A stretch of 64,000 nt of DNA from Sphaerisporangium perillae (lineage in GTDB: Bacteria > Actinomycetota > Actinomycetes > Streptosporangiales > Streptosporangiaceae), in contig NZ_JALLPO010000022.1 in NCBI RefSeq assembly GCF_023276435.1, forward strand, positions 1-64,000, read 5' to 3'. The position numbers and the translations under genes were made by a program. Each line of letters starts with the position of its first letter. The stretch's first letter is position 1. Below are positions 8,032 to 17,846 of the stretch, piece by piece. Under the pieces are notes generated by a model, which was not told where the DNA came from, made no database searches, and worked only from the letters and a program-made list of their open reading frames with translations.

Positions 8032-9288
8032 TCACGAGGTCGCCAGGGCCTCCGTCGGGGACATGCGCGCCGCGCGGACGGCGGGGTAGAACCCGGCGAT
8101 CCCGCCGATGACCAGGGTCGCGAGCACACCCCCCGCCATGGCCCAGACCGGCACGATCGCCGGCCATCCCTGGGAGGCGGCGTAGGCGGCGGTGACGCCG
8201 ATGCCGAGCATCACCCCGCCGGCCCCGCCGATCGCCGACAGCAGCAGCGCCTCGGAGAGGAACTGCAACCGGATCTGCCCGCGGGTCGCGCCCAGGGACC
8301 GGCGCAGGCCGATCTCGGCACGCCGTTCCAGCACCGAGATCACCATGGTGTTGGCCACGCCGACCCCGCCGACCAGCAGCGCGACACCGCCAAGCCCCAG
8401 CAGCAGCGCGTTGAGCGTGGCGTCGGTGGCGTCCTTGGCGGCCAGCACGTCGGACGGGCGGGACACCTCGACCTCGTGGGGGCTCTCCGGATTGGCGGTG
8501 GCCGCGAGCACGTCGCGCACCTGCAGGACGTGCTCCTCCTTGGCCCTGGTGTACACGGTGGTCGGATAGCCGTCGAAGGCGAGCTTCTCCTCGGCCACCG
8601 GCCAGCCGACGAGGGCGGCGGTGTCGAACTCGGGCGTGAGCACGGACGGGGCGAGCACGCCCACGACGGTGAACCACTGGTCGCCCAGCCAGACGCGCTG
8701 CTTCGGCTCGGCCCGGGTGACACCGAGCCGGTTGGCCGCCTTGGTCCCGAGCACCACGGCGGGGTAGCGGTGCGTGGCCTCGTTGAGCCAGGCGCCGCTG
8801 ACGACGGACACTCCGATGTCGTTGATCAGGTCGAGGCGGGCGGCCAGGACCGAGATGCCGCCCGACTCGCCCTCCGGGACGTGGTCGTTGCGGTAGACCT
8901 TCGCGTCGACCGAACCAGTGGCGCTCACTGACGTGACCGGGGCGATCTGAGCGATCATCCCCTCCGCCTCCGCGGGAAGGTGGGCGTCCTCGCCGAACAG
9001 CGTCCGACCGGGCGAAACCGTGAGCAGGTTGGTGCCGAGGGCCGAGAGCTGCCGGTTGAGGTCCTCCTTGCTGGACGCGGAGATGCCGACCACGCCGAGC
9101 ATCGCGGCGATGCCGATGGCGATGCCGAGGGCGGACAGGAACACCCGCAGGGGCCGCGCGCGCAGCCCCGCCCCGCCGACCCGGATGACGTCACGCGGCC
9201 GGAGCCGGACATGGGTCAGCCGGGTGCCGCGCCGCCTGCTGGAGGTGGCCGCCCGGTCGCCACGTCGATCCTCGGGTGTGGTCAGCAC
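8032..9288 (-). CDS. MacB/FtsX-type ABC transporter permease
   Basis: A 418-residue permease. The first helix is near residue 45-70 ([21 protein letters not shown]), followed by a large MacB-like extracytoplasmic domain (~75-290). A three-helix C-terminal FtsX domain includes [28 protein letters not shown] and the [15 protein letters not shown] coupling motif. It overlaps the ATPase gene by 7 bp and belongs to an operon with adaptor and lipoprotein. Such systems export peptides, antibiotics or lipoproteins; the substrate is unknown. Confidence 0.93.
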   Translation of the reverse strand: MLTTPEDRRGDRAATSSRRRGTRLTHVRLRPRDVIRVGGAGLRARPLRVFLSALGIAIGIAAMLGVVGISASSKEDLNRQLSALGTNLLTVSPGRTLFGEDAHLPAEAEGMIAQIAPVTSVSATGSVDAKVYRNDHVPEGESGGISVLAARLDLINDIGVSVVSGAWLNEATHRYPAVVLGTKAANRLGVTRAEPKQRVWLGDQWFTVVGVLAPSVLTPEFDTAALVGWPVAEEKLAFDGYPTTVYTRAKEEHVLQVRDVLAATANPESPHEVEVSRPSDVLAAKDATDATLNALLLGLGGVALLVGGVGVANTMVISVLERRAEIGLRRSLGATRGQIRLQFLSEALLLSAIGGAGGVMLGIGVTAAYAASQGWPAIVPVWAMAGGVLATLVIGGIAGFYPAVRAARMSPTEALATS

Positions 9289-10043
9289 ACCGGCCCCCGC
9301 GTTCTCGCGGAGTCTCCCACGACCCGGCCGTCCAGCATCTCCACCTGCCGGGGCAGGCTCGCGGCGATGTCCCGGTCGTGGGTGATGACCACGACGGTGG
9401 TGCCGGCCGCGTGAAGCTCACGAAGCAGCGCCATCACCCCCGTGCCGGACGCGGAGTCCAGGTTGCCGGTGGGCTCGTCGGCGAGCAGCAGGTCCGGCTC
9501 TCCGGCCACCGCCCTGGCGATGGCGACGCGCTGCTGCTCGCCACCGGACAGCTCATGGGGGCGATGGTCGAGCCGGTGCCCGAGGCCGACCCGCCGCAAC
9601 GCCTCCTCGGCCAGATCGAGGCGCTCCCGCGGGGCGATGCCCGAATAGATCAGCCCGTCCGCCACGTTGTCCAGGACGGGTATCCCGGCGGCCAGGTGGA
9701 ACTGCTGGAAGACGAAGCCGATCGTGCCGGCGCGAAGGGCCGAGAGCTCCCGGTCGGAGAGCGCGGCCACGTCGTACCCGTCGATCCGCACGGTCCCGCC
9801 GGAAGGCCGGTCCAGGGTGCCGATCATGTTCAGCATCGTGGACTTGCCGGAGCCCGACGGGCCGACGATGCCGACGAGCTCCCCACCCCGGATGGTGACC
9901 GTGGCCCCGCGCAACGCGGCGACCTCTCCGTAGATCTTGCTGACGTCGACGAGCTGCACGAGCGCCTGGTGGTCTCCCTCATCGTCGCCGGGCCGCCGGC
10001 CGTTCGCGTGGCGGGTCGTCACGGGGGAGTCGTCGCGGGTCAT
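9282..10043 (-). CDS. ABC transporter ATP-binding protein (MacB/LolD type)
   Basis: A 253-residue ATPase. Walker [11 protein letters not shown]-loop FVFQQFHL, signature [14 protein letters not shown], Walker [13 protein letters not shown] and the switch His in VVITHD are all present. ATG 10043 is chosen because it overlaps the adaptor stop codon by 4 bp; the open frame extends upstream inside the adaptor gene but without homology there. It energises the permease at 8,032. Confidence 0.95.
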   Translation of the reverse strand: MTRDDSPVTTRHANGRRPGDDEGDHQALVQLVDVSKIYGEVAALRGATVTIRGGELVGIVGPSGSGKSTMLNMIGTLDRPSGGTVRIDGYDVAALSDRELSALRAGTIGFVFQQFHLAAGIPVLDNVADGLIYSGIAPRERLDLAEEALRRVGLGHRLDHRPHELSGGEQQRVAIARAVAGEPDLLLADEPTGNLDSASGTGVMALLRELHAAGTTVVVITHDRDIAASLPRQVEMLDGRVVGDSARTRGPVC

Positions 10044-11155
10044 GAAGGCACCACCACGGTGGTGCCTTCGTCCACTCCGGTGATCTCGACCTGGCCGTCC
10101 GCGAACATCCCGGTGGTGACCGCCGCGTAACGGGTGGCCGGGCCCTCCACGACCTGGACGCCGTATCCGCCCTCGGCCAGGGCGATGAGCGCGCCGACCG
10201 GCACGACCAGCACGTCCTTGCGCTGAGCGGAGATGATCGTCACCTCCACCGGCGCGGTGTCGTAGGCCCCGAGCTTCTTGTCGCGGGAAACCGAGACGGC
10301 GACCTCGATCGTGGTGGAGGTCCCGTCCTCGACCTGGGTCTCCTTGGCCACCTTGCCGACGCTGGAGACGGTCCCGCGAACGGTGGCGCCGTCCGGCAGC
10401 TCGACCGTCGTCCTGAGCCCTTTCTTGATCCGGTGCCGGTCGGCGACGTCCAGGTCGATCGAGACCTCGCGGGTGGTGCCGGTGTACGTCAGGACCGGCC
10501 CGTTCGCCGGGTCGCCGAGCGCGGCCTTGATCTCGGTGGCCCGTAGCGCGCCGTCGTGGACCACGACGGCCTCCGGGGCGAGGGCGCCGGTCACCTCCAG
10601 ATTGAGGGCGTCCTGCCACTCCTCCAGGGCTTCGCGGGTGGCCCAGGTGAACTCGTCGTCCACGGTGAACCCGTCGTAGCCCAGCTTGGCCAGGTTGCGC
10701 TCCAGCATCTTCACGTCCCGGCCCCTCATGCCGTTCTGGAGCGTGCGGTAGAGCGGCATCGTGCCATAGAGCAGCGGGATGCGGTGGGCGTCGACGCTGT
10801 AGACGGCCCGGCCCCGGGTGATCGTGGAGCCGGCCGAGGGCAGCCAGGTGATCGTCCCCTGGCTCCGGCCGGTCACCGTGGCCACCGTGCCGTGGCCGAG
10901 GGTGCCGTCCACGGTCTTGGTGTCGATCAGCGTGGTGCGGGTGACCTTGGCGGTCGCCGGAGGAGTCCGCTGGACGACGGGCGTGCCGGTGCGGCCGCCG
11001 ACGCCGACCGCGACCGCGGCCGCGGCCGCCGCGACCGCGAGCAGCGCGGCGCCGCCCGCGATCGCGACCACCCTGCCCGGCCCGCGACGGCGCCGCCGTG
11101 GCGCTCGCGACTCCTCCACCGGCGTCACTGCCTGCTCGCTACGCAGGTCGGTCAT
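10040..11155 (-). CDS. Membrane-anchored periplasmic-adaptor-like protein with peptidoglycan-binding domain
   Basis: A 371-residue protein. An Arg-rich cytoplasmic tail and one helix ([24 protein letters not shown]) are followed by an HlyD/MacA-like region. A PG_binding_1-type domain ([22 protein letters not shown]) sits near residue 145-195, and a C-terminal barrel ends in [11 protein letters not shown]. It is the adaptor partner of the MacB-type transporter in Gram-positives. It overlaps both neighbours by 4 bp, so translation is coupled. Confidence 0.88.
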   Translation of the reverse strand: MTDLRSEQAVTPVEESRAPRRRRRGPGRVVAIAGGAALLAVAAAAAAVAVGVGGRTGTPVVQRTPPATAKVTRTTLIDTKTVDGTLGHGTVATVTGRSQGTITWLPSAGSTITRGRAVYSVDAHRIPLLYGTMPLYRTLQNGMRGRDVKMLERNLAKLGYDGFTVDDEFTWATREALEEWQDALNLEVTGALAPEAVVVHDGALRATEIKAALGDPANGPVLTYTGTTREVSIDLDVADRHRIKKGLRTTVELPDGATVRGTVSSVGKVAKETQVEDGTSTTIEVAVSVSRDKKLGAYDTAPVEVTIISAQRKDVLVVPVGALIALAEGGYGVQVVEGPATRYAAVTTGMFADGQVEITGVDEGTTVVVPS

Positions 11156-11721
11156 CTGATCTCCACCGGCATGGAGTCACCCCTGCAGGCCTCCATGGCC
11201 TTCACCAGCTTGGGGTCGTCGGGCTCCATCCTGTGCTCGCTGCCGGGACCACCGATGACCAGCCTGATGGGCCCGCCGTCGCTCAAATCAGGGTCGGGCA
11301 TGTCGATGCCGTGGGCGCGCATGCACTTGGCGAAGGCGCGCGCCCTCTCCTGCTCCTCGGGAGTGGGCGCGAAGTCCTTCTTCTTCTCAGCGCCGGGATC
11401 GAGGCTACGGCAGGCCTGCATCGCCTTGTCGATCTTGGCGTGGTCGAGATCCTCCTTCTTCCCGCCGATGCTCAACCTGTAGCCACCTTTGCCGTTGGGC
11501 TGGGGGTCGGACATGTCGACGCCGTTGTCTCGCATGCACTTGGCGTACCTCCTGCCCTGCTCCTCGACGTCCACTGACGCGGTCGGGCTCGCGCTCGCTG
11601 CCACGGCGCTCTGGGTTCGCTTCACCGAGGCGACCCCGTCCGAGGGGGAAGAGGACTGCCCGCATCCGGCGGCGAGCGCTAACAGCGCCGCCGCCATGAA
11701 GGTTCTTCTCATGAGGGCCAT
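11152..11721 (-). CDS. Exported lipoprotein with duplicated CMR-HG-DMPDP repeat
   Basis: A 189-residue lipoprotein. The signal peptide ends in the lipobox LAAGC. Two copies of a unit occur: RRYAKCMRDNGVDMSDPQ near 57 and RAFAKCMRAHGIDMPDPD near 127, each followed by a second Cys-containing segment (MQACRSL, MEACRGD). This Cys-rich repeat is frequent in lipoproteins beside actinobacterial ABC exporters with adaptor genes, but has no assigned function. It is the first gene of the exporter operon, 32 bp beyond the sensor kinase stop. Confidence 0.85.
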   Translation of the reverse strand: MALMRRTFMAAALLALAAGCGQSSSPSDGVASVKRTQSAVAASASPTASVDVEEQGRRYAKCMRDNGVDMSDPQPNGKGGYRLSIGGKKEDLDHAKIDKAMQACRSLDPGAEKKKDFAPTPEEQERARAFAKCMRAHGIDMPDPDLSDGGPIRLVIGGPGSEHRMEPDDPKLVKAMEACRGDSMPVEIR

Positions 11722-11753
11722 GCTGCTGAGCTCGGATGGAAACGGGCCCGGAG

Positions 11754-13232
11754 CTACCTCGGAGCGGGCTCGGAATCCCGCAACGGAAGCAGCACCCGGA
11801 ACGCCGCGCCCGTTCCGGCCGCCGGGAAGAACTCCACCCGGCCGCTGTGCGCCCTGACGATCGCGGCGACGATCGCGAGCCCGAGTCCCGCGCCGCCGTC
11901 GGCGCGGGAGCGGCTCCGGCTCACCCGGTAGAGCCGCTCGAAGATACGCGCGGCGTGCCGGCGGGGAATGCCGGGACCGGTGTCGCTGACCTCGAGCACC
12001 CCCATGACCCGTGAGCCGGGGAACTCGGCGCCGACCGCCGCCGCGGGTGAGGGCATGGCCGATCCCGCGCCGACCCGGACCGTGATCTTCGCGTCGGCCG
12101 GGGTGTGGAGCAGCGCGTTGGTCACGAGATTGGCCGCGACCTGGCGCAGTCGCGCCTCGTCGCCCAGCACGATGACGGGGCTCAGCGAGGCGTCCAGCCC
12201 GGCCAGCCGTACCTGCCGGTCGGGCATGCGGGCCAGGGCGTCGTGGACGGTGTCGGCGGCGATCTCCAGCAGGTCCACGGGACGGGTGTCGAGGGGACGC
12301 TCCTCGTCCAGGTGGGCCAGCACGAGCAGGTCGTTGACCAGCAGGCCCATCCGGGTGGCCTGGTCCTCGATCCTGCGCATGGCCTCGTCCATGGGCGGGC
12401 CGGGTGGGGTCCCGCCCCTGCGGTAGAGCTCGGCGAAGCCCCGTACGGAGGTCAGCGGGGTGCGCAGCTCATGGGAGGCGTCGGCCAGGAAGCGGCGCAT
12501 CCGCTCCTCCGAGTCGCTCCGCGCGGCGATCTCCGCCTCCAGCCGGTTCAACATCACGTTCATCGCCGCCGCGAGGCGGCCCGGCTCCGTATGCGGGTCC
12601 GGGCCGGGAAGGCGGCGGCTGAAGTCGCCGCCCGCGATCAGCGCGGCCGTCTCCTCCATCCTGGTCAGCGGCTTCATCCCGAGCCGCACGACCGCCGTGC
12701 CGACCAGGCCGAGCAGCAGCAGGACCAGCGCCATGACACCGAGATCGATCGTCAACAGCAGGTTCCTGATCTCCACGACGCCGGCCAGCGGCGCCGACAC
12801 CACCACCGTGCCGCCGTCCATGGTGTCGGCCGCCATCACCCGCCAGGACGAGCCGTCCCTGCCCGGCACGGTGATCGCCGTCCCGCGCGGGAGATCCGCG
12901 ATCGGCCCGAGGTCGGGTCCGGTGGCGGGATCGGCGGCAGGTTGCTTCTGGGTGAGCCGTCCGTCGGGGGTGAACAGGTAGACCCGGCTCTCCCGGCCTT
13001 CGACCGTCACAGACCACTTGCGCTGCTCGCCGGCCGGTGGGGCGAGGGAGCTCTCATTGATCGCCTGCGCTATTTTCGGGGCTCCGATGAGCTGCTCGTC
13101 GACGCGTTCGGTGAGATAGCGGTCGAACAGCACGAGGCCCGCGGTGTTGGCCAGGGCCAGCGCGACCGCCGTCAGCGCCGTCGCCGCCACCACCAGCCGG
13201 GTGCGCAGGGTCCACCGGTCCGGTGCCCTCAC
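11754..13232 (-). CDS. Two-component sensor histidine kinase
   Basis: A 492-residue kinase starting at GTG 13232, which overlaps the response-regulator TGA by 4 bp; a longer ATG frame at 13304 is less likely. Two membrane helices (near 15-36 and ~160-185) flank an extracytoplasmic sensor region. HAMP follows, then HisKA with phospho-His254 in DASHELRTPL, and an ATPase domain (DTGPGIP, GLGLAIV). It probably senses envelope stress or an antibiotic and drives the adjacent exporter operon. Confidence 0.94.
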   Translation of the reverse strand: MRAPDRWTLRTRLVVAATALTAVALALANTAGLVLFDRYLTERVDEQLIGAPKIAQAINESSLAPPAGEQRKWSVTVEGRESRVYLFTPDGRLTQKQPAADPATGPDLGPIADLPRGTAITVPGRDGSSWRVMAADTMDGGTVVVSAPLAGVVEIRNLLLTIDLGVMALVLLLLGLVGTAVVRLGMKPLTRMEETAALIAGGDFSRRLPGPDPHTEPGRLAAAMNVMLNRLEAEIAARSDSEERMRRFLADASHELRTPLTSVRGFAELYRRGGTPPGPPMDEAMRRIEDQATRMGLLVNDLLVLAHLDEERPLDTRPVDLLEIAADTVHDALARMPDRQVRLAGLDASLSPVIVLGDEARLRQVAANLVTNALLHTPADAKITVRVGAGSAMPSPAAAVGAEFPGSRVMGVLEVSDTGPGIPRRHAARIFERLYRVSRSRSRADGGAGLGLAIVAAIVRAHSGRVEFFPAAGTGAAFRVLLPLRDSEPAPR

Positions 13233-13921
13233 GACTCGCCGGGCCGCGGCAGCCTGAGCGTGTAACCGACCCCTCGTACGGTCCGGATCAGCGGAGGATC
13301 CCATTTGTCGATCTTCTTTCTGAGGTAGTACACGTAGGACTCGACGATGCTGGAGTCGCCGTCGAAGTCGTACCGCCAGACGCTGTCGAGGATCTGGGCC
13401 TTGCTCACCACCCGGCCGGCGTTGGTGAGCAGGTAGGCCAGCAGGTTGAACTCGGTCGGCGACAGGTCGACCAGGACGCCCCCGCGCCGTACCTCGTGGG
13501 AGCCGGGGTCCAGCTCCACGTCGGCGTACCTCAGCAGGCAGTCCTTGGGCGACCCCGACGCCAGGCTGCGGCGCAGGATGGCCCGGATCCGCAGCACGAC
13601 CTCCTCCAGGCTGAACGGCTTGGCCACATAGTCGTCGGCGCCGAGGCTCAGCCCTTGGACCCGGTCCTCGACCGTGTCGCGCGCGGTCAGGAACAGCACC
13701 GGGACGTCGCCCAGCCGCCGTGCCACCTCGAAACCGTCGATGTCGGGCAGCATCACATCGAGCACCACGATGTCCGGCTCGAACTCTCTGGCCGCGGTCA
13801 GCGCCTTCATCCCGCTCTCGGCCGTCCGCACCTCGAAGGAAACCAGGCGGAGCGTCTGTGACAGGAGGGCGAGGATGTTCGGCTCGTCGTCGACGACGAG
13901 CACCTTGGGGGGCCGATCCAT
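13229..13921 (-). CDS. OmpR-family response regulator
   Basis: A 230-residue regulator. The receiver domain has Asp11/Asp12, phospho-acceptor Asp55 (VVLDVMLPD), Thr79 and Lys101 (AKPFS). A winged helix ends in IRTVRGVGYTLR. It is the first gene of a kinase-exporter operon and is transcribed divergently from the PucR gene; the 191-bp gap holds both promoters. Confidence 0.96.
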   Translation of the reverse strand: MDRPPKVLVVDDEPNILALLSQTLRLVSFEVRTAESGMKALTAAREFEPDIVVLDVMLPDIDGFEVARRLGDVPVLFLTARDTVEDRVQGLSLGADDYVAKPFSLEEVVLRIRAILRRSLASGSPKDCLLRYADVELDPGSHEVRRGGVLVDLSPTEFNLLAYLLTNAGRVVSKAQILDSVWRYDFDGDSSIVESYVYYLRKKIDKWDPPLIRTVRGVGYTLRLPRPGES

Positions 13922-14112
13922 AGCTCCAAGGTGTACCTGAGAATCCTCAACGCCGGCTCAAAGAAAGGCGTCAGCGGAAACCAGTCCGCGGGCGGGTGAT
14001 CCGCCGGTCATCGCCCGGTCCGGTGGTAAGGGTCACGCGCGCGGACCTTCGGGCGCGTGACCCCGGGACGGAGCCGGGCCATCCGCCCGAAGACCTGGGC
14101 TAGCCTGACAGG

Positions 14113-15615
14113 GTGCCGGTGACCCTCTTGAGCCTGGTCGGCCGGCGCGATCTCGGCCTGACCATACGGACCGGACGTGCCGACCTCGCCGTCAGCTGGG
14201 CGCACATCAGTGATCTCGTGGATCCGACGCCGTACTTGGAGCCGGGCACCCTGCTGCTGACGACGGGGCTGAGCCTCGGGCGTACCAGCCGCCGGTGGCC
14301 CGAGTACACCGAGCGGTTGGTGCGCGCGGGTGTACGGGCGCTCGGGTTCGGGGTGGGACTGCGGCACGCGAGCATCCCGGAGCCGTTGATCGCCGCGGCA
14401 GCGCGGCACGGGCTGAGCGTGGTCGAGGTGTCGGAGCCGACGTGTTTCAGCTCGGTGGTGCGCGCGGTCACCGACGAGCTCGCCGCGACGGAACGCGCCC
14501 AGCAGACCGCGGCCATGGACAGCTACCGGGGGCTGGTGCGGGCGGCCCTGACGCCCCCGGCGCACCGATCGGTCGTCACCCGGCTGGCGGCGCAGCTCGA
14601 CACGTGGGTCCTGCTGCTCTCCCGTGAGGGCCATCTGCTGGCGGGAGCGCCGGAGCACGCCAGGCGCAACGCCGAACGCGTACGTCTGGAGGTCTCGCGC
14701 AGGCGGTCGTGGCACGCCGCAACGTTCGGCATCGGCGATACGCGGGTGACGCTGCTTCCGGTGAGCCAGTCCACGCGGCCGACCGGCGTGCTCGCCGTCG
14801 GCCGGCGCGCCCCGCTGTCCCCGTACGAACGCGGTGTGGTCGATATCGCCGTCGACCTGCTCTCGCTGGGTGTGGCGCAGGCCGCGGAGTTGCTGGACAG
14901 CGAACGCCGCGAACGGGCGACCGTGCTCTCGATGGTCCTCGCGGGCCGGTGCGAAGCGGCCAGGCAAGCGGCCGAGTCGCTGGGCATCCCGCTGCCGGAG
15001 GGGCCGGTGCGGCTCGCGGTGCTCACCGCCGAGGCCGGGACGCGCAGCGACCTGCTGGAGATGCTGGAGAACGAGCGCAGCCTGCAGATCGTGTCGGCTC
15101 TGGTGGCGGGCGACTCCCGGGGAAGGGTCGTGGTGGTGTTGCCCGTGGTCGAGGGCGACGTGGGTGTGCTGCGGGCGATGCTCAGCTCGCTGGGGGGCAC
15201 TCGCGGCGTCATCGGGGAAGCCGTCGACATGACCGGTCTGGCACGGGTGTGGCCGCGGATCGCCGCGCTCGCCGACACCGTGCCGACCTCGGCGGCTCAG
15301 CGGCTGCTGACCACCGGGGACGTGGCGGACATCGGTCTGCTGTCGTACATGGGCACCGCCGAGGCGGAGGGCTGGGCGTTCGCCCTGCTCACGCCGCTGG
15401 AAGGCGACGAGGCACGGCGCATCGACCTGCTGGCCACTGTTCGGACATATCTGGCGCACAACGGCAACACCGAGGCTGCGTCCGCGGTGCTGGGCATCCA
15501 CCGCCGGACCTTGGTCTACCGGCTGGGGCGCGCTGAGACGCTCCTGGGGAGGAAGTTCTCCGACCCGGGGCTGCGCGCCGAATTGTGGATGGCGTTCACC
15601 GTTCGTGATCGCTGA
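14113..15615 (+). CDS. PucR-family transcriptional regulator
   Basis: A 500-residue regulator starting at GTG. The N-terminal PucR domain (~20-130: ISDLVDPTPYLEPGTLLLTTG) probably senses a purine- or amide-type effector. The C-terminus holds the HTH_30 domain (TVRTYLAHNGNTEAASAVLGIHRRTLVYRLGRAE). PucR proteins activate nitrogen-catabolic genes. It stands directly upstream of the pxp/biotin operon in the same direction, 276 bp away, and is the best candidate to control it. Confidence 0.9.
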   Translation: MPVTLLSLVGRRDLGLTIRTGRADLAVSWAHISDLVDPTPYLEPGTLLLTTGLSLGRTSRRWPEYTERLVRAGVRALGFGVGLRHASIPEPLIAAAARHGLSVVEVSEPTCFSSVVRAVTDELAATERAQQTAAMDSYRGLVRAALTPPAHRSVVTRLAAQLDTWVLLLSREGHLLAGAPEHARRNAERVRLEVSRRRSWHAATFGIGDTRVTLLPVSQSTRPTGVLAVGRRAPLSPYERGVVDIAVDLLSLGVAQAAELLDSERRERATVLSMVLAGRCEAARQAAESLGIPLPEGPVRLAVLTAEAGTRSDLLEMLENERSLQIVSALVAGDSRGRVVVVLPVVEGDVGVLRAMLSSLGGTRGVIGEAVDMTGLARVWPRIAALADTVPTSAAQRLLTTGDVADIGLLSYMGTAEAEGWAFALLTPLEGDEARRIDLLATVRTYLAHNGNTEAASAVLGIHRRTLVYRLGRAETLLGRKFSDPGLRAELWMAFTVRDR

Positions 15616-15656
15616 ACCGTCGGCTTTGTCGGAAAAGCGGAAACGTAACGTACGGT

Positions 15657-15671
15657 TGCGCGAATCGCGCA
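15657..15671. promoter_or_regulatory. Palindrome upstream of the pxp operon
   Basis: TGCGCGAATCGCGCA is a 15-bp palindrome with one central base, 40 bp after the PucR stop codon. It is a plausible regulator site for the operon starting at 15,892. Confidence 0.45.
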
Positions 15672-15742
15672 TGGTCCCGCGGGTTCATGCGGCGCACCCT
15701 GGGTCTCCAACCGGTGTTCCCCTACACCTTCAGGAGACGTTC

Positions 15743-15895
15743 ATGCCAACGGCTTCCCAGCGTCCCGCGTTGGAGGTCTCCTTCGACCGTGACCCAGGCC
15801 CCGGGCGGTGCGGAGTTCCGCTCCGCCCGCGCCGCGGACTCCACGGGCCAGGGGCGTGCCACCGCGCACGCCGACCGATGAGGAACGAACCATGA
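15743..15895 (+). CDS. Possible 50-residue leader ORF
   Basis: An ATG preceded by AGGAGACG opens a 50-codon frame that overlaps the start of the next gene by 4 bp. The product (beginning MPTASQRPALEV, then Arg/Pro/Gly-rich) has no recognised domain. It could be a translational leader, or chance: the Shine-Dalgarno is good, the protein is not convincing. Confidence 0.3.
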   Translation: MPTASQRPALEVSFDRDPGPGRCGVPLRPRRGLHGPGACHRARRPMRNEP

Positions 15896-16854
15896 CCGCC
15901 ATCATCAACAGCCGGCCCGCCCAGGGCGACCGGCCGGCCATCACCTACCGGGCTGCCGGGGACCGGCACGTGCTCGTCGAATACGGCGAGATGGCCCTGG
16001 ACCTTGAGCTGAACTTCTTTGTCACTGCGATATCCGCCCAGCTGGCCGAGCACCGCGTACCTGGGCTGGTGGAGGCGGCATCCGGCTTCCGCTCGCTGCT
16101 GCTGCACCACGAGCCCTCGCTCATCGACCGCGAAACCCTCATCGAGGCGATGGAGGAGGTGCACGAAGCTCAGCAATCGGTGCGCTCTCTCATCATCCCG
16201 AGCCGGCTGATCACCCTGCCGATCGCGTTCGACGACTCCGAGAGCCGCGAGGCCGTGCACCGCTACGCCACCACGATCCGGCAGGAGGCGCCGAACGTCC
16301 GGGACAACTCCAACATCGACTACATCGTCGAGTACAACGGCCTGCCCGACCGCGAGGCACTGTACGCCACGGTGACCGGCACCACCTGGTGGAACGCCTA
16401 CACCGGCTTTTTCCCCGGTCTGCCGTTCATGTTCCCGCTCGACCCGCGCAACGCCATCACCGTGCCGAAGTACAACCCGACCCGCACCTGGACCGCCGAG
16501 GGCGCGGTCGGCATCGGCGGCCCCTGCGTGGCGATCTACCCCGTGGAGGCGCCCGGCGGCTATCAGTTGTTCGGGCGCACCGTGCCGATCTACGACATCC
16601 TCGCCCGGCACGACATCTTTCGCGGCGACCCGCTCCTGATCCGTCCCGGCGACCGGGTGCGTTTCATGCAGGTGAGCGAGGACCAACTCCTCGGGGTGCG
16701 CCGGGACGTCCTGGAGAACCGCTACGAGTACATGATCGAGGACGATCCCTTCTCTGTCGCCGACTACCTGGCCCGTATCGCCGAGGTTCACGCCGAGGCC
16801 GAAACGCTGCGCACCGCCCGCGAGGCCGCCGCGGCTCTGATGGAGGTGCCGTGA
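15892..16854 (+). CDS. pxpB: 5-oxoprolinase subunit B / KipI-like carboxyltransferase subunit
   Basis: About 320 residues of the PxpB/KipI (allophanate-hydrolase subunit 1) family. Conserved strings include GFFPGLPFM, PRTWTAEGAVGIGG-like YNPTRTWTAEGAVGIGGPC and IYPVEAPGGYQLFGRT. With PxpC and PxpA it forms the ATP-dependent enzyme that opens 5-oxoproline; related sets with biotin proteins may act on other lactams or amides. ATG 15892 follows GAGGAACG. It overlaps pxpC by one base. Confidence 0.88.
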   Translation: MTAIINSRPAQGDRPAITYRAAGDRHVLVEYGEMALDLELNFFVTAISAQLAEHRVPGLVEAASGFRSLLLHHEPSLIDRETLIEAMEEVHEAQQSVRSLIIPSRLITLPIAFDDSESREAVHRYATTIRQEAPNVRDNSNIDYIVEYNGLPDREALYATVTGTTWWNAYTGFFPGLPFMFPLDPRNAITVPKYNPTRTWTAEGAVGIGGPCVAIYPVEAPGGYQLFGRTVPIYDILARHDIFRGDPLLIRPGDRVRFMQVSEDQLLGVRRDVLENRYEYMIEDDPFSVADYLARIAEVHAEAETLRTAREAAAALMEVP

Positions 16855-17846
16855 TGACCGGTACGCACGCAGTCTTCGACGTCGTCTCGCCCGGCCTGCA
16901 GACGCTGGTGCAGGACTACCCCGGCCGCCGCGGGCTGCAGTCCAAGGGGTTCTTCCCGGCGGGCCCGATGGACCACCTGTCCTTCCGCATCGCCAACTCC
17001 CTCGTCGGCAACGATCCCGGCGCCGCCGCGCTGGAGATCCCCATGGGCCGGCTCACGTTGCGAGTGCTCGCCGAGACCTCGATCGCGGTCACCGGCGCGG
17101 AAGGTTCCGGCATCACGCTCAACCGCGCGCCCGTGCCGCTGTGGGAGACCGTTCCCGTGGTGCCCGGCGACGAGATCGCCTGCTCGATCATCAAGGGTCC
17201 CGGGTTCCGGGTGTACCTCGCGGTGGCGGGCGGCATCGACGTCCCTGTCGTGCTGGGGTCACGCGCCACCTACACCATGGGCGGCATCGGTGGCGTGGAA
17301 GGCCGGGCCCTCACCAAGGGCGACGTGCTGCACGGGTATCCGGGGCCCTCGCCCACCCGGCTCCGGGTGCCGACCTCGTTGCGGCCCGGGCTGGCGAACG
17401 ACTGGGAGGTCGAGGTGATGCGCGGCCCGCACGCCGACCCCGACTTCCTCACCGAACAGGACTGGAAGGATCTGCTGGCCAGTAACTGGAAGGTGGACCT
17501 CAACTCCAACCGGGTCGGCACCCGGCTGAACGCCCGTCGCTTCCAGTGGGCCAGGCCCTCCGGCGGTGTGGCCGGCGGGCACCCGTCCAACGTGCTCGAC
17601 GGCAGCTATCCGATCGGCGGGATCAACACCAACGGTGATGTTCCGGTCATCCTCGGCCCGGACGGGCCGACCGCCGGCGGGTTCACCGTGATCGGCACCG
17701 TGGTCCAGGCAGGGCTGTGGAAGATCGGCCAGCTCCGCCCCGGCCGCGACACCATCCGGTTCCGGGAGGTGCCGCTCGAGGAGGCGCTGGCGCTGTCCGC
17801 ACGCATCGACTACACGACCGACCCCCGTCACTACGAGGAGCTTTGA
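16854..17846 (+). CDS. pxpC: 5-oxoprolinase subunit C / KipA-like biotin-dependent carboxyltransferase
   Basis: A 330-residue member of the PxpC/KipA (allophanate-hydrolase subunit 2, urea-carboxylase-like) family. VVSPGLQTLVQDYPGRRG at the N-terminus, GPMDHLSFRIANSLVGND, and the C-terminal GGHPSNVLDGSYPIGGINTNGD are hallmarks. Its ATG lies in the TGATG junction with pxpB. The neighbouring biotin carboxylase and carrier make a carboxyl-transfer mechanism possible in this version. Confidence 0.9.
   Translation: MTGTHAVFDVVSPGLQTLVQDYPGRRGLQSKGFFPAGPMDHLSFRIANSLVGNDPGAAALEIPMGRLTLRVLAETSIAVTGAEGSGITLNRAPVPLWETVPVVPGDEIACSIIKGPGFRVYLAVAGGIDVPVVLGSRATYTMGGIGGVEGRALTKGDVLHGYPGPSPTRLRVPTSLRPGLANDWEVEVMRGPHADPDFLTEQDWKDLLASNWKVDLNSNRVGTRLNARRFQWARPSGGVAGGHPSNVLDGSYPIGGINTNGDVPVILGPDGPTAGGFTVIGTVVQAGLWKIGQLRPGRDTIRFREVPLEEALALSARIDYTTDPRHYEEL

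Noticed and set aside
7513-8931. 472-codon plus-strand frame across scar A and the permease gene
   Set aside because: It reads through the tRNA scar and antisense of the FtsX domain; composition is that of a shadow frame.
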